Shown here one piece after another: positions 54,902-64,000 of a DNA stretch of 64,000 bases. Position numbers and translations under genes: made by a program. Under the pieces are notes generated by a model. The model ran no database searches. It was not told the origin of the DNA and worked only from the letters and a program-made list of their open reading frames with translations. Origin of the DNA: Arachis hypogaea (Eukaryota > Streptophyta > Magnoliopsida > Fabales > Fabaceae); NCBI RefSeq assembly GCF_003086295.3, contig NC_092040.1, positions 64,025,559-64,089,558 of the forward strand, read 5' to 3'. Each line of letters begins with the position of its first letter. Positions within the stretch are counted from its first letter, which is position 1.

Positions 54902-56426
54902 TGGTGCACGAAATTGCAATCACACTTTTGCAACTCCGCACAACTAACCAGCAAGTGTACTGGGTCGTCCAAGTAATACCTTGCGTGAGCAAGGGTCGAT
55001 CCCACAGAGATTGTCGGCTTGAAGCAAGCTATGGTTATCTTGTAAATCTTAGTCAGGATATCAGAAATTATCAGGATTGATTGTGAAAAGCAAAAGAACA
55101 TGAAATGATTACTTGTTTTGCAGTAATGGAGAATAGGTTGAGGTTTGGAGATGCTCCATCTTCTGAATCTCTGCTTTCCTACTGTCTTCTTCTTCAAGCA
55201 CGCAAGTCTCCTTCCATGGCAAGCTGTATGCAGGGTTTCACCGTTGTCAATGGCTACCTCCCATCCTCTCAGTGAAAGCGATTGCATATGCTCTGTCACA
55301 GCATAGCGGAATTCATCTGTCGGTTCTCAATCAGGCCGGAATAGAATCCAGTGATTCTTTTGCGTCTGTCACTAACGCCCCGCCTTCAGGAGTTTGAAGC
55401 ACGTCACAGTCATTCAGTCATTGAATCCTACTCAGAATACCACAGACAAGGTTTAGACCTTCCGGATTCTCTTGAATGCCGCCATCAGTCTAGCTTATAC
55501 CACGAAGATTCCGATTAAAGAACCCAAGAGATAACTACTTAATCTAAGGTAGAACGGAGGTGGTTGTCAAGCACACGTTCATAGTTGAGAATGATGATGA
55601 TTGTCACGGATCATCACATTCATCCGGATTAAGAACAAGTATTATCTTAGAATGGAAGCAAGCATGATTGAATGAGAAACAGTAGTAATTGCATTAATCC
55701 ATCAAGACACAGCAGAGCTCCTCACCCCCAACCATGGGGTTTAGAGACTCATGCCGTGGAAGAAAACGTGTAAAAATGTCATGAGGTCATCCAAAGGTTC
55801 TGATACAATGTCAAAAGATCCTATTAATAGTAAACTAGTAGCCTAGGGTGTACAGAAATGAGTAAATGACGTAAAAATCCACTTCTGGGTCCACTTGGTG
55901 TGTGCTTGGGCTGAGCAATGAAGCTTTTATGTGTAGAGACGTTTTCTGGAGTTAAACGCCAGTTCTCATGCCAGTTTGGGCGTTTAACTCCAAATTTTAT
56001 GCCAGTTCCGGCGTTTAACGCTGGAATTTCTGAGGCTGTTTTGCCACGCCGGTTTGGGCCATCAAATCTTGGGCAAAGTATGGACTATCATATATTGCTG
56101 GAAAGCCCAGGATGTCGACTTTCCAATGCCGTTGAGAGCGCGCCAATTGGGCTTCTGTAGCTCCAGAAAATCTACTTCGAGTGCAGGGAGGTCAGAATCC
56201 AACAGCATCTGCAGTCCTTTTTGGTCTCGGAATCAGATTTTTGCTCAGGACCCTCAATTTCAGCCAGAAAATACCTGAAATCACAGAAAAACACACAAAC
56301 TCATAGTAAAGTCCAGAAAAGTGAATTTTAGCTAAAAACTAATAAAAATATACTAAAAACTAACTAAATTATACTAAAAACACACTAAAAACAATGCCAA
56401 AAAGCATACAAATTATCCGCTCATCA
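54902..56426 (-). repeat. 5' LTR of element C
   Basis: 1525 bp. On the minus strand it starts TGATGAGCGGATAATTTGTA and ends TTTCGTGCACCA. It contains the palindrome array 55948-56022, a weak TATA-like TATTAATAG near 55820, and the R/U5 block 54932-55013. Confidence 0.96.
55948..56022 (-). repeat. 31-bp-phased palindrome array in the U3 of C's 5' LTR
   Basis: Three units start at 55948 (GGAGTTAAACGCC), 55979 (GGCGTTTAACTCC) and 56010 (GGCGTTTAACGCT), exactly 31 bp apart. Confidence 0.9.
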
Positions 56427-56431
56427 CTAAG
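56427..56431. repeat. Right target-site duplication of element C (CTAAG)
   Basis: Matches 45133-45137. Confidence 0.96.
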
Positions 56432-58431
56432 ATTATGAAATCAGCAGGGATGTAAAGGCCTTCAACCTTTACTAACACGTCCTCTACTATTCCATAAGCT
56501 TGTCTCAATGACTTGTCTGCCAATTGTAATGAGAACAAGGCAGGTTGTACCTCAATGATCCCCAGCTTCTCCATTACAGAGAGTGGCATAAGATTTATCC
56601 CTGACCCCAGATCACATAGAGCTTTTTCAAAGCTCATGGTGCCAATGGTACAAGGTATTAAGAACTTGCCAGGATCTTGTTTCTTTTAAGGTAGAGTTTT
56701 CTGAATCCAAGTGTCTAGTTCACTAATCAGCAAGGGAGGTTCTCTTTCCCAAGTTTCATTACCAAACAGCTTGGCATTCAGCTTCATGATAGCTCCTAAA
56801 TATTGAGCAACTTGCTCTCCAGTCACATCTTCATCCTCTTCAGAGGAAGAATAGTCTTCAGAGCTCATGAATGGCAGAAGAAGATTTAACGGAATCTCTA
56901 TGGTCTCTCTATGAGCCTCAGATTCCTTTGGATCCTTAATAGGAAACTCCTTCTTGCTTGAGGGACGTCCCAGGAGGTCTTCCTCACTAGGATTTTCGTC
57001 CTCCTCCTCCCTTGTGCATTCGGCCATATTGATCACATCAATGGCCTTGCACTCTCCTTTTGGATTCTCTTCTGTATTGCTTGGGAGAATACTGGGAGGA
57101 GTTTCAATGACTTTCTTACTCAGCTGGCCCACTTGTGCCTCCAAATTTCTAATGGAGGATCTTGTTTCATTCATGAAACTGAAAGTGGCCTTTGACAGGT
57201 CAGAGACTATATTGGCTAGATTAGAAGTGTTTTGTTCAGAATTCTCTGTCTGTTGCTGAGAAGATGATAGATATGGCTTGCTATTGCTTAGCCTATTGCG
57301 TCCACCATTGTTAAAGCCTTGTTGAGGCTTTTGTTGATCCTTCCAGGAGAAATTTGGATGATTTCTCCATGATGGGTTATAGGTGTTTCCATAAGGTTCA
57401 CCCATGTAATTAACCTCTGCCATGGCAGGGTTTTCAGGATCATAAGCTTCTTTAGAAGCTGCCTCTCTAGTACTGTTGGATGCATGTTGCCATCCATTCA
57501 GATTTTGAGAGATCATGTTGACCTGTTGAGTCAACACTTTGTTCTGAGCCAATATGGCATTCAGAGCATCTATTTCAAGAACTCCTTTCTTCTGAGGTAT
57601 CCCATTATTCACGGAATTCCTCTCAGAGGTGTACATGAATTGGTTGTTTGCAACCATGTCAATGAGTTCTTGAGCCTCTTCAGGCGTTTTCTTCAGGTGA
57701 ATAGATCCACCTGCAGAATGGTCCAGTGACATTTTCGAAAATTCAGAGAGACCATAATAGAATATATCTAATATGGTCCATTCTGAAAACATGTCAGATG
57801 GACACCTTTTGGTCAGCTGCTTGTATCTTTCCCAAGCTTCATAGAGGGATTCACCATCTTTTTGTTTGAAGGTTTGAACATCCACTCTCAGCTTGCTCAG
57901 CTTTTGAGGAGAAAAGAATTTATCCAAGAAGGCAGTGACCAGCTTATCCCAGGAGTCCAGGCTATCCTTAGGTTGTGAATCCAACCATATTCTAGCTCTG
58001 TCTCTTACAGCAAAAGGGAAAAGCATGAGTCTGTAGACTTCAGGATCAACTCCATTCGTCTTTACAGTCTCACAGATCTACAAGAACTCAGTTAAAAACG
58101 GATAAGGATCTTCAGACGGAAGTCCATAAAACTTGCAGTTTTGTTGCATTAAGGCAACTAGCTGAGGTTTCAGCTCAAAGTTATTGGCTCCAATGGCAGG
58201 AATGGAGATGCTTCTTCCATCAAACTTGGACGTTGGCTTTGTGAAGTCACCAAGCATTCTCCTTGCATTATTATTATTATTTTCGGCTGCCATCTCCTTC
58301 TCTTGTTCGAAAATTTCTGAAAGGTTACCTTTAGAATAATTTAATTTAGCTTCTCTTAATTTCCTTTTCAGAGTTCTTTCAGGTTCTGGATCAATTTCAA
58401 CAAGAGTGCCTTTTTCCCTGTTCCTGCTCAT
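56432..58431 (-). pseudogene. gag: Element D gag and protease N-terminal part, two nonsense codons
   Basis: The frame starts at ATG 58431 (MSRNREKGTLVEID), identical in family to B's gag. Gag core includes LPFAVRDRARIWLDSQPKDS-type and [20 protein letters not shown] segments. A Gln/Asn-rich zone with WRNHPNFSWKDQQ follows, then a coiled coil (LEAQVGQLSKKVIE), an acidic stretch, and protease with KALCDLGSGINLMP. Two in-frame stops break it: TAG at 58078-58080 (CAG in B) and TAA at 56686-56688 (most simply CAA). Both are C-to-T changes on the coding strand. C interrupts the protease just after PADFIIL. Total length with the part at 44813-45132 is about 774 codons. Confidence 0.9.
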
Positions 58432-60041
58432 ATGAAAGAGAAGAAAACAAGAAAAGGAAGAGGTATCCTCTATGTCACAGTATAGAGATTCTTTTATGTT
58501 AGTAGAAGAAGAAGGGGGTAGAAGAATCCAAACACAAGGGATATAATAAGTTCGGATTTTTAGATGAAGAGAGGTGAAGAGAAGTGTTAGTAATTAATTA
58601 ATTAAATAGAAGAAGGAAAGAGAGGGGAAATTTCGAAAGTAATTTGAAAAAGAAAGGGTTAGTAATTTCGAAAGTTAAAGATAAAATATAATTAAAATTA
58701 AAACATGAAACAATTAGTTAATTAAAAAGAATTTTTGAAAAAGAGAGAGGTATTTTCGAAAATTGAAGAGGGAAAGGTAGTTAGGTAGTTTTGAAAAAGA
58801 TAAGAAACAACCAAAAAGTCAAATTTGAAAAAGATAAGAAAATAAGTTAGATAAGATATTTTGAAATCAAATTTTGAAAAAGATAAAATTTTGAAAAAGA
58901 TAAGATAAAAAGATAAGATAATTAGATAAGATAAAAAGATATGATTTTTGAAAAGATAAGATTAAAAAGATATTTTTTTGAAAAGATATGATTTTAAAAG
59001 ATATGGTTTTAAAAAGAGATGATTGAAATTAGTTTTGAAAAAGATTTAATTTTTAAAATTAAAATTAATTACTTAAATAACAAGAAACTAAAAGATAAGA
59101 TTCTAGAATTTAAAGATTGAACCTTTCTTAACAAGAAAGTAACAAACTTCAAATTTTTGAATCAATCACATTTACTTGTTAGCTAATTTTCGAAAATATG
59201 ATGTAAAAGATAAGAAAAAGATTTTGAAAAATATTTTAAAAAAAATTCGAAAATTAATAAAAAAAAAGGAAAAGATTTAATTTTTGAAAAAGTTTTGAAA
59301 AGATAAGATTTTTAAAATTGAAAATTTGACTTGACTTGTAAGAAACAACTAATTTTTATAATTTTTGACTAAGTCAACTCAAATTTTCGAAAATTAGGAG
59401 ATAAAAAAGGAAAAGATATTTTTTTGATTTTTGAATTTTTTTTATGATGAGAGAGAAAAACACAAAAATGACCCAAAACATGAAAATTTTGGATCAAAAC
59501 ACAAGATGCATGCAAGAACACTGTGAATGTCAAGATGAACACCAAGAACACTTTGAAGATCATGATGAACATCAATAACATAATTTTGAAAAAATTTTTA
59601 TGCAAAGAAAACATGTAAGACACCAAACTTAGAAATCTTTAATGCATGGACTCTAACAAACGAAAAATGCATATGAAAAACAACAAACAACACAAAACAA
59701 GAAATCATCAAGATCAAACAAGAGGACTTGTCAAGAACAACCTGAAGATCATGAAGAACACTATGAATGCATGGAATTTCAAAAAATGCAAAAAAAAAAA
59801 TTTTTTTAAAGCATGCAATTGACACCAAACTTAAAAATTGACTCAAGACCCAAACAAGAAACACAAAATATTTTTGATTTTTATGATTTTCTAATTTTTT
59901 TTGGATTTTTATTAATTTTTGTTTTCGAAAATATTTTTGGAAAAACGAAAAAGAAAAGAAAAATTTTGAAAAAGATTTTTGAAAAGAAAATTACCTAATC
60001 TGAGCAACAAGATGAACCGTCAGTTGTCCATACTCGAACAA
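58432..60041 (-). other. Element D 5' leader (non-coding)
   Basis: About 1.6 kb, A-rich with GAAAAAGAT(AAGAT) repeats (58780-59330) and CACCAAACTTA near 59621 and 59823. A run near 59520-59590 has repeated GAACATCAAGA words. No credible ORF. Confidence 0.8.
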
Positions 60042-60059
60042 TTCTCGGCAACGGCACCA
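60042..60059 (-). promoter_or_regulatory. Degenerate primer-binding site of element D (tRNA-Asp)
   Basis: The plus strand reads TTCTCGGCAACGGCACCA, three transitions from the perfect site, consistent with post-insertion decay. Confidence 0.85.
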
Positions 60060-61276
60060 AAAACTTGGTGGACGAAATTGTGATTCACTTGTTATTCCAT
60101 TTTGCAAAATTCATTGCTTTTCATTCCCTGATAATGGCGCCAAAAACATGATGCCAATACCATAGTTCACAACTCCGTTCAACTAACCAGCAAGTGTACT
60201 GGGTCGTCCAAGTAATAAACCTTACGCGAGTAAGGGTCGATCCCACAGAGATTGTTGGTATGAAGCAAGCTATGGTCACCTTGTAAATCTCAGTTAGGCA
60301 GATTAAATTGGTTTATGGTTTCGAAAATTAATAATAAAATAGAAAATAAAAAGGGGTAGAAATACTTATGTAAATCAATAGTGAGAATTTCAGATAGGTA
60401 TATGGAGATGCTGTGCTCCTCTTGAAACTCTACTTCACTACTCACTCTTCCTTCAATCCTTCTTACTCCTTTCCATGGCAAGCTGTATGTAGGGCATCAC
60501 CATCATCGGTGGCTACTTTCAATCCTCTCGGGAAAATGATCCTATGCGCTGTCACTGCACGGCTAATCGTCTGGAGGCATCACCCATGGTTGATGGCTAC
60601 ATCCCGTCCTCTCAGTGAAAACGTTCCTATGCTCTGTCACAGCACGGCTAATCATCTGTCGGTTCTCAATCAGGTTGGAATAGAATCCACTGATTCTTTT
60701 GCGTCTGTCACTAACGCCCAGCCTTCAGGAGTTTGAAGCTCGTCACAGTCATTCAATACCGGAATCCTACTCGGAATACCACAGACAAGGTTAGACTTTC
60801 CGGATTCCCAGGATCCTACTCGGAATACCACAGACAAGGTTAGACTTTCCGGATCCTCATGAATGCCGCCATCTATCTAGCTTATACCACGAAGATTCTG
60901 TTGGGGAATCTAAGAGATATGCGCCCGGCCTAAGGTAGAACGGAAGTGGTTGTCAGTCACGCACGTTCATAGGTGAGAATGATGATGAGTGTCACGGATC
61001 ATCACATTCATCAAAGTTAAGTGTAGCGTATATCTTGGAATAAGAATAAAAGGGAATTGAATAAAAAGTAATAGTGATTGTATTGGAACTTGAGGTACAG
61101 CAGAGCTCCACACCCTTAATCTATGGTGTGCAGAAACTCCACTGTTGAAAATACATAAGTAAAAGGTTCAGGCATGGCCGAATGGCCAGCCCCCTTGAGT
61201 GTGATCAATAGTCTCCTAAGATGAAGAATAATACAAAACTGAGACCAAAGATGTCTAATACAATAGTAACTTATCC

Positions 61277-61284
61277 TATTTATA
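61277..61284 (-). promoter_or_regulatory. TATA box of the D LTR
   Basis: TATAAATA on the minus strand, about 118 bp downstream of the palindrome array. It is absent from the deleted 3' LTR. Confidence 0.7.
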
Positions 61285-61401
61285 CTAGACTAGCTACTAG
61301 GGTTTACATGAGTAAGCATTTGATGCATAAATTCACTTCCAGGGCCCACTTGGTGTATGTTTGGGCTGAGCTTGATCTATCCACGAGCTGAGGCTTTTCT
61401 T

Positions 61402-61507
61402 AGAGTTGAACTCCGAGTTATAACGTGTTTTGGGCGTTCAACTCCGGATCATGACGTTTTTCTGGCGTTTAACTCCAGACAGCAGCATGTACTTGGCGTT
61501 CAACGCC
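61402..61507 (-). repeat. 31-bp-phased palindrome array in the U3 of D's 5' LTR
   Basis: Four units start at 61402, 61433, 61464 and 61495, exactly 31 bp apart (AGAGTTGAACTCC, GGCGTTCAACTCC, GGCGTTTAACTCC, GGCGTTCAACGCC). Confidence 0.92.
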
Positions 61508-61883
61508 AAGTTACGTCGTCAATCTCCGAATAAAATATGGACTATTATATATTGCTGGAAAGCTCTGAATGTCTACTTTCTAACGCCGTTGAGAGCGCGC
61601 CAATTGGAGTTCTGTAGCTCCAGAAAATCCATTTCGAGTGCAGGGAGGTCAGATTCCAACAGCATCAGCAGTCCTTTTGTCAGCCTTTTTCAGAGTTTTG
61701 CTCAAGTCCCTCAATTTCAGCCAGAATTTACCTGAAATCACAGAAAAACACACAAACTCATATTAAAGTCCAGAAATGTGAATTTAACATAAAAACTAAT
61801 GAAAACATCCCTAAAAGTAGCTCAAACTTACTAAAAACTACCTAAAAATAATGCCAAAAAGCGTATAAGTTATCCGCTCATCA

Positions 61884-61888
61884 AATAT
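61884..61888. repeat. Right target-site duplication of element D (AATAT)
   Basis: Matches 40076-40080. Confidence 0.93.
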
Positions 61889-62150
61889 CATATGGAGCAT
61901 TAGAATTTCCTTCCCATCCACCATTAGAATCATGAATAGCATCATTTTGTGGTGGAGGGAAATATCCCATATGATTGTCTCCCTCATCTTGTGTTTCTGA
62001 AGCAATTCTCCATGGATTGGAGTGCTTAGAATTTGTATTTTCTTGGTGATATTCCCAGCCACCATTAGAGTTTGGTGATGGTGGATGATATCCCATAAAA
62101 TTTGTTCGATCATAAGATGAGTTGAACTCCATTTGAATTTTGGAAAACAC
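61884..62150 (-). CDS. Element E gag-like ORF, N-terminal part
   Basis: Minus frame from ATG 62150 (MFSKIQMEFNSSYD; MEFNSSYD six codons on is an alternative start), 89 codons to D's insertion. It contains two related repeats, MGYHPPSPNSNGGWE and MGYFPPPQ...DSNGGWE, about 40 residues apart. It continues in frame at 40075-39302. It lacks the gag core domain, so it may be a deletion derivative of an Athila gag. Confidence 0.68.
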
Positions 62151-62307
62151 AACACCAAGGAAAATCGAAATTACTCATATTAGAGATGAGAAATTCTTAG
62201 TGAGGCAAAAACTCAAACACCTTGGTTTCAATTTAAAACAGGAAACAAAATAAAGAAAATGCTTGATCTACACTTCTCACCCACTTAATCATTGTTGATC
62301 TGATCAA
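62151..62307 (-). other. Element E leader (short, non-coding)
   Basis: About 160 bp between the PBS and the first ATG, far shorter than the leaders of C (537 bp) and D (1610 bp), and lacking CACCAAACTTA copies. Confidence 0.75.
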
Positions 62308-62325
62308 TCCCCGGCAACGGCGCCA
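62308..62325 (-). promoter_or_regulatory. Primer-binding site of element E (tRNA-Asp, perfect)
   Basis: The plus strand reads TCCCCGGCAACGGCGCCA, six bases (AAAACT) from the LTR. Confidence 0.93.
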
Positions 62326-62331
62326 AAAACT

Positions 62332-64000
62332 TGATGGTGTTTTGCGGAAAAAACGAATTTCCAACACACAAATCCAACCGGCAAGTGTACCGGGTCGCAT
62401 CAAGTAGTAATAACTCACAAGAGTGAGGTCGATCCCACAAGAATTGATGGATCAAGCAACTTTAGTGGGTGATTAGTTTAGTCAAGCTAACATTAAAGTG
62501 AAATTGGATGAAATGTAGCCAACAGAAAGTAAAATAGCAGTGAATTTAAAGCTGCAAAATGTAAATGGCAGGAAACTTAAAGAGCAAGAAAAGTAAATTG
62601 ACAAAAGCTTAAATGACAAGAAAGGTAAATTGCATAAAAAGTAAAGGGGTTGGGGTGCTGAAAATTAAATAGAGCAATAGATCATAACTCAAAACTCTTG
62701 TAGCAAGCTTAAATTGCAGGAAAGTAAATTGGGAGCAATGTAAACAGAGAAGCAAAATTGTAGTGAATCGAAACTTAGAGCAATTGCAGAGGAATTAAAA
62801 TTGTGCAGGAAAAGTAAATCAGATCATGAACAGAAATGTAAAATGAAAAACAAGTGCAGAGGAATTAAATGGCTTGAAAGTAAATTAAAAGTCAATGGAA
62901 CAGTAAAAACAGAAGAGCAGCCAAGAACTCAACTCAATTGCAAAATAAAATTGAAGATCTCAGGGAATCAAAGAGACTAGAGAATAAGTCTAGATCTCAA
63001 GCCCTTCCTTGATTCAACAGCAAATAGATTGAAGAAGAAATAGAGATGGAAGCAGTAAAGAGAGCCTTGATTCAAATCAAAATTCCTTGAATTATGCAGA
63101 AGAACAAAGCAGAGATGTTGCAGACGGAGAATGAAAACAGAATTCCTTTCAATCTCAATCCAAAATTCAAACAGAAAGGAAAATTAAAAGAGAGAGAGCT
63201 ATCTACTACTACTACTCCCTAATGGAGCAAGCCCCCCTTTAGTGAGATGGAATTGATGCCTCTATATAGGCTTTACAAAGTGAAAATTAAAACAAATTAC
63301 AATTAAAATGAAAATCCTAATCTAATTGATCCATGTGCCTTTGAGTGATGATGTGGGCTTTTCTTGCTTTGGATTTGAGGAGAAATGGGTTTGGTTGGCC
63401 TTGATTCAATTTGGAGAGGAATTGAATTTAAATGGAATTCTGGTTGGATTTTGGCCCATGAGTGTTTGCTCCCAGGAGGCTGCCCTGCCCTTGTGGAGGG
63501 CAGAGCAGGGAAGCCTTGTGTAAGGATCCAACTAGCGTGCCAAATTTTGGGAGGGGCATCAGGATGCTGCCCTGCCCTTGTGGAGGGCAGGGCAATGTTG
63601 TCATGGTGTGTCCAAGCTGTGCGCCCAAGCTCCCTTGATGTGCGTGCTGACCGTGTCATGCGCTCATGCTTGTGCACCAAGGAGAGTTCCCAAGTTCAAA
63701 CCCTTGTGAAAGCATTTGGGGAAACAATTTTCCTTGAATTTTTATGAAGAGAGCACGACATTGCTCTCCTTGAGAGCAGACTTCCTTGGTTTCCTTGTGT
63801 CTCCCTCTTCGAGCCTTGGTGGAAGCATTTTGGTTTATTTTTGCTTATTTTTTGGCCCTTAAAGATGCATTTCACTCATGCCTCAATTGTATGCCAAATA
63901 TAGATTGCTATATATCGTTGGAAAGCTCTGAATGTCAGATTTCCAACGCAACTGAAAGCACATCCATCAAACGTCTGTAGCTCAAGTTATAGCCCTTTGA
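62332..64000 (-). repeat. 5' LTR of element E (cut by the window end)
   Basis: 1669 bp visible, matching 35415-37104. It lacks a 20-bp GAGAGCA-type hairpin arm present in the 3' LTR (near 36854-36873). Confidence 0.9.

Larger units (their letters stand above)
45138..56426 (-). mobile_element. Element C: intact, probably autonomous Athila-lineage retrotransposon
   Basis: 11,289 bp, minus strand. LTRs are 1525 bp each with four mismatches by eye (about 0.26%), and the TSD is CTAAG. The order is 5' LTR (54902-56426), PBS (54878-54895), leader, a 1650-codon gag-pol (54340-49388), a conserved motif, a palindrome array, a second ORF (48564-47710), the 3' region, then the 3' LTR (45138-46662). It sits in the protease frame of D. 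It is the only autonomous-looking element of this family in the window. Confidence 0.97.
40081..61883 (-). mobile_element. Element D: non-autonomous Athila-like element split by element C
   Basis: Minus strand: 5' LTR 60066-61883, PBS 60042-60059, leader to 58432, gag-protease 58431-56432 continuing at 45132-44813, conserved motif, palindrome array, second ORF 43806-42658, 3' region, 3' LTR 40081-41566. The TSD is AATAT on both sides. Without C it is about 10.5 kb. There is no RT, RNase H or integrase, and the protease frame ends directly at the motif that follows pol in C. D's LTRs differ at about 17 aligned positions (about 1.1%) plus one 332-bp deletion. Confidence 0.95.
60066..61883 (-). 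repeat. 5' LTR of element D (full length)
   Basis: 1818 bp. TATA box 61277-61284, palindrome array 61402-61507, 49-bp tandem duplication (60765 and 60814), PBS-like sequence 60126-60147, R/U5 block 60172-60254. Confidence 0.94.
35415..64000 (-). mobile_element. Element E: non-autonomous Athila-like element split by element D
   Basis: Minus strand. The 5' LTR starts at 62332 and runs off the window, the PBS is 62308-62325, the leader 62151-62307, and a gag-like ORF 62150-61884 continues at 40075-39302 across D. Then come the 3' region 37505-39301 and the 3' LTR 35415-37504. No RT or integrase. The LTRs differ at roughly 2% of aligned positions by eye, plus one 20-bp indel, so it is older than D. 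Confidence 0.88.

Noticed and set aside
58780..59330. GAAAAAGAT-rich stretch as a satellite or gene
   Set aside because: Irregular low-complexity leader sequence shared by B and D. No fixed unit length and no coding signal.

Overview
This window is plant nuclear DNA made of nested LTR retrotransposons. I see no host gene, tRNA, rRNA or CRISPR array. Nearly every element uses a primer-binding site complementary to the 3' end of plant tRNA-Asp (core TGGCGCCGTTGCCGGGGA) and has Ty3/gypsy coding of the Athila or Tat lineages. The LTR ends (TGATGAGCGGATAATTTATA...) resemble families I remember as abundant in peanut (Arachis). A legume, probably Arachis, is likely, but this is recollection and was not searched.

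Left part (1-14833). Element B, a minus-strand Athila-like non-autonomous element, runs off the left edge and contains a 1000-N gap. Its leader is split by element A (2791-12272, plus strand), a complete Tat-lineage element with 448-bp LTRs, a GAAAT target-site duplication (TSD), a gag-pol frame carrying two lesions, and an antisense gene that I reconstruct as two exons. B's LTR lies in an LTR fragment (M), which lies in a decayed plus-strand gag (N).

Middle (14834-35414). Decayed LTRs J and K, a head-to-head LTR junction and an unassigned stretch with a tandem repeat precede element H (plus strand, gag without RT or integrase). H's 3' LTR holds a solo LTR (I) and is cut by G, a decayed Athila element. 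G's pol is cut by another LTR (F).

Right part (35415-64000). F is cut by E, E by D and D by C, giving an apparent nest H>G>F>E>D>C. For C and D both flanks and both TSDs are visible; for E, F and G only the left flank is. LTR divergence follows the nesting: C about 0.3%, D about 1.1%, E about 2%. C (45138-56426) has an intact 1650-codon gag-pol with all catalytic residues. D, and probably B, E and H, lack RT and integrase and look like partners that depend on C-like elements.

What looks new to me is a shared regulatory architecture in C, D and H. Arrays of a 13-bp palindrome (GGCGTTNAACGCC type), spaced at almost exactly 31 bp, occur upstream of the TATA box in the LTR and again between the pol or protease stop and a second ORF beginning MAPK. 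In C and D that second ORF also has its own TATA-like box. In all three elements a stem-loop plus a polypurine-tract-like motif, the same pair that precedes the 3' LTR, lies just upstream of its start codon. This suggests that the second ORF is an independent transcription unit sharing the LTR's control elements.
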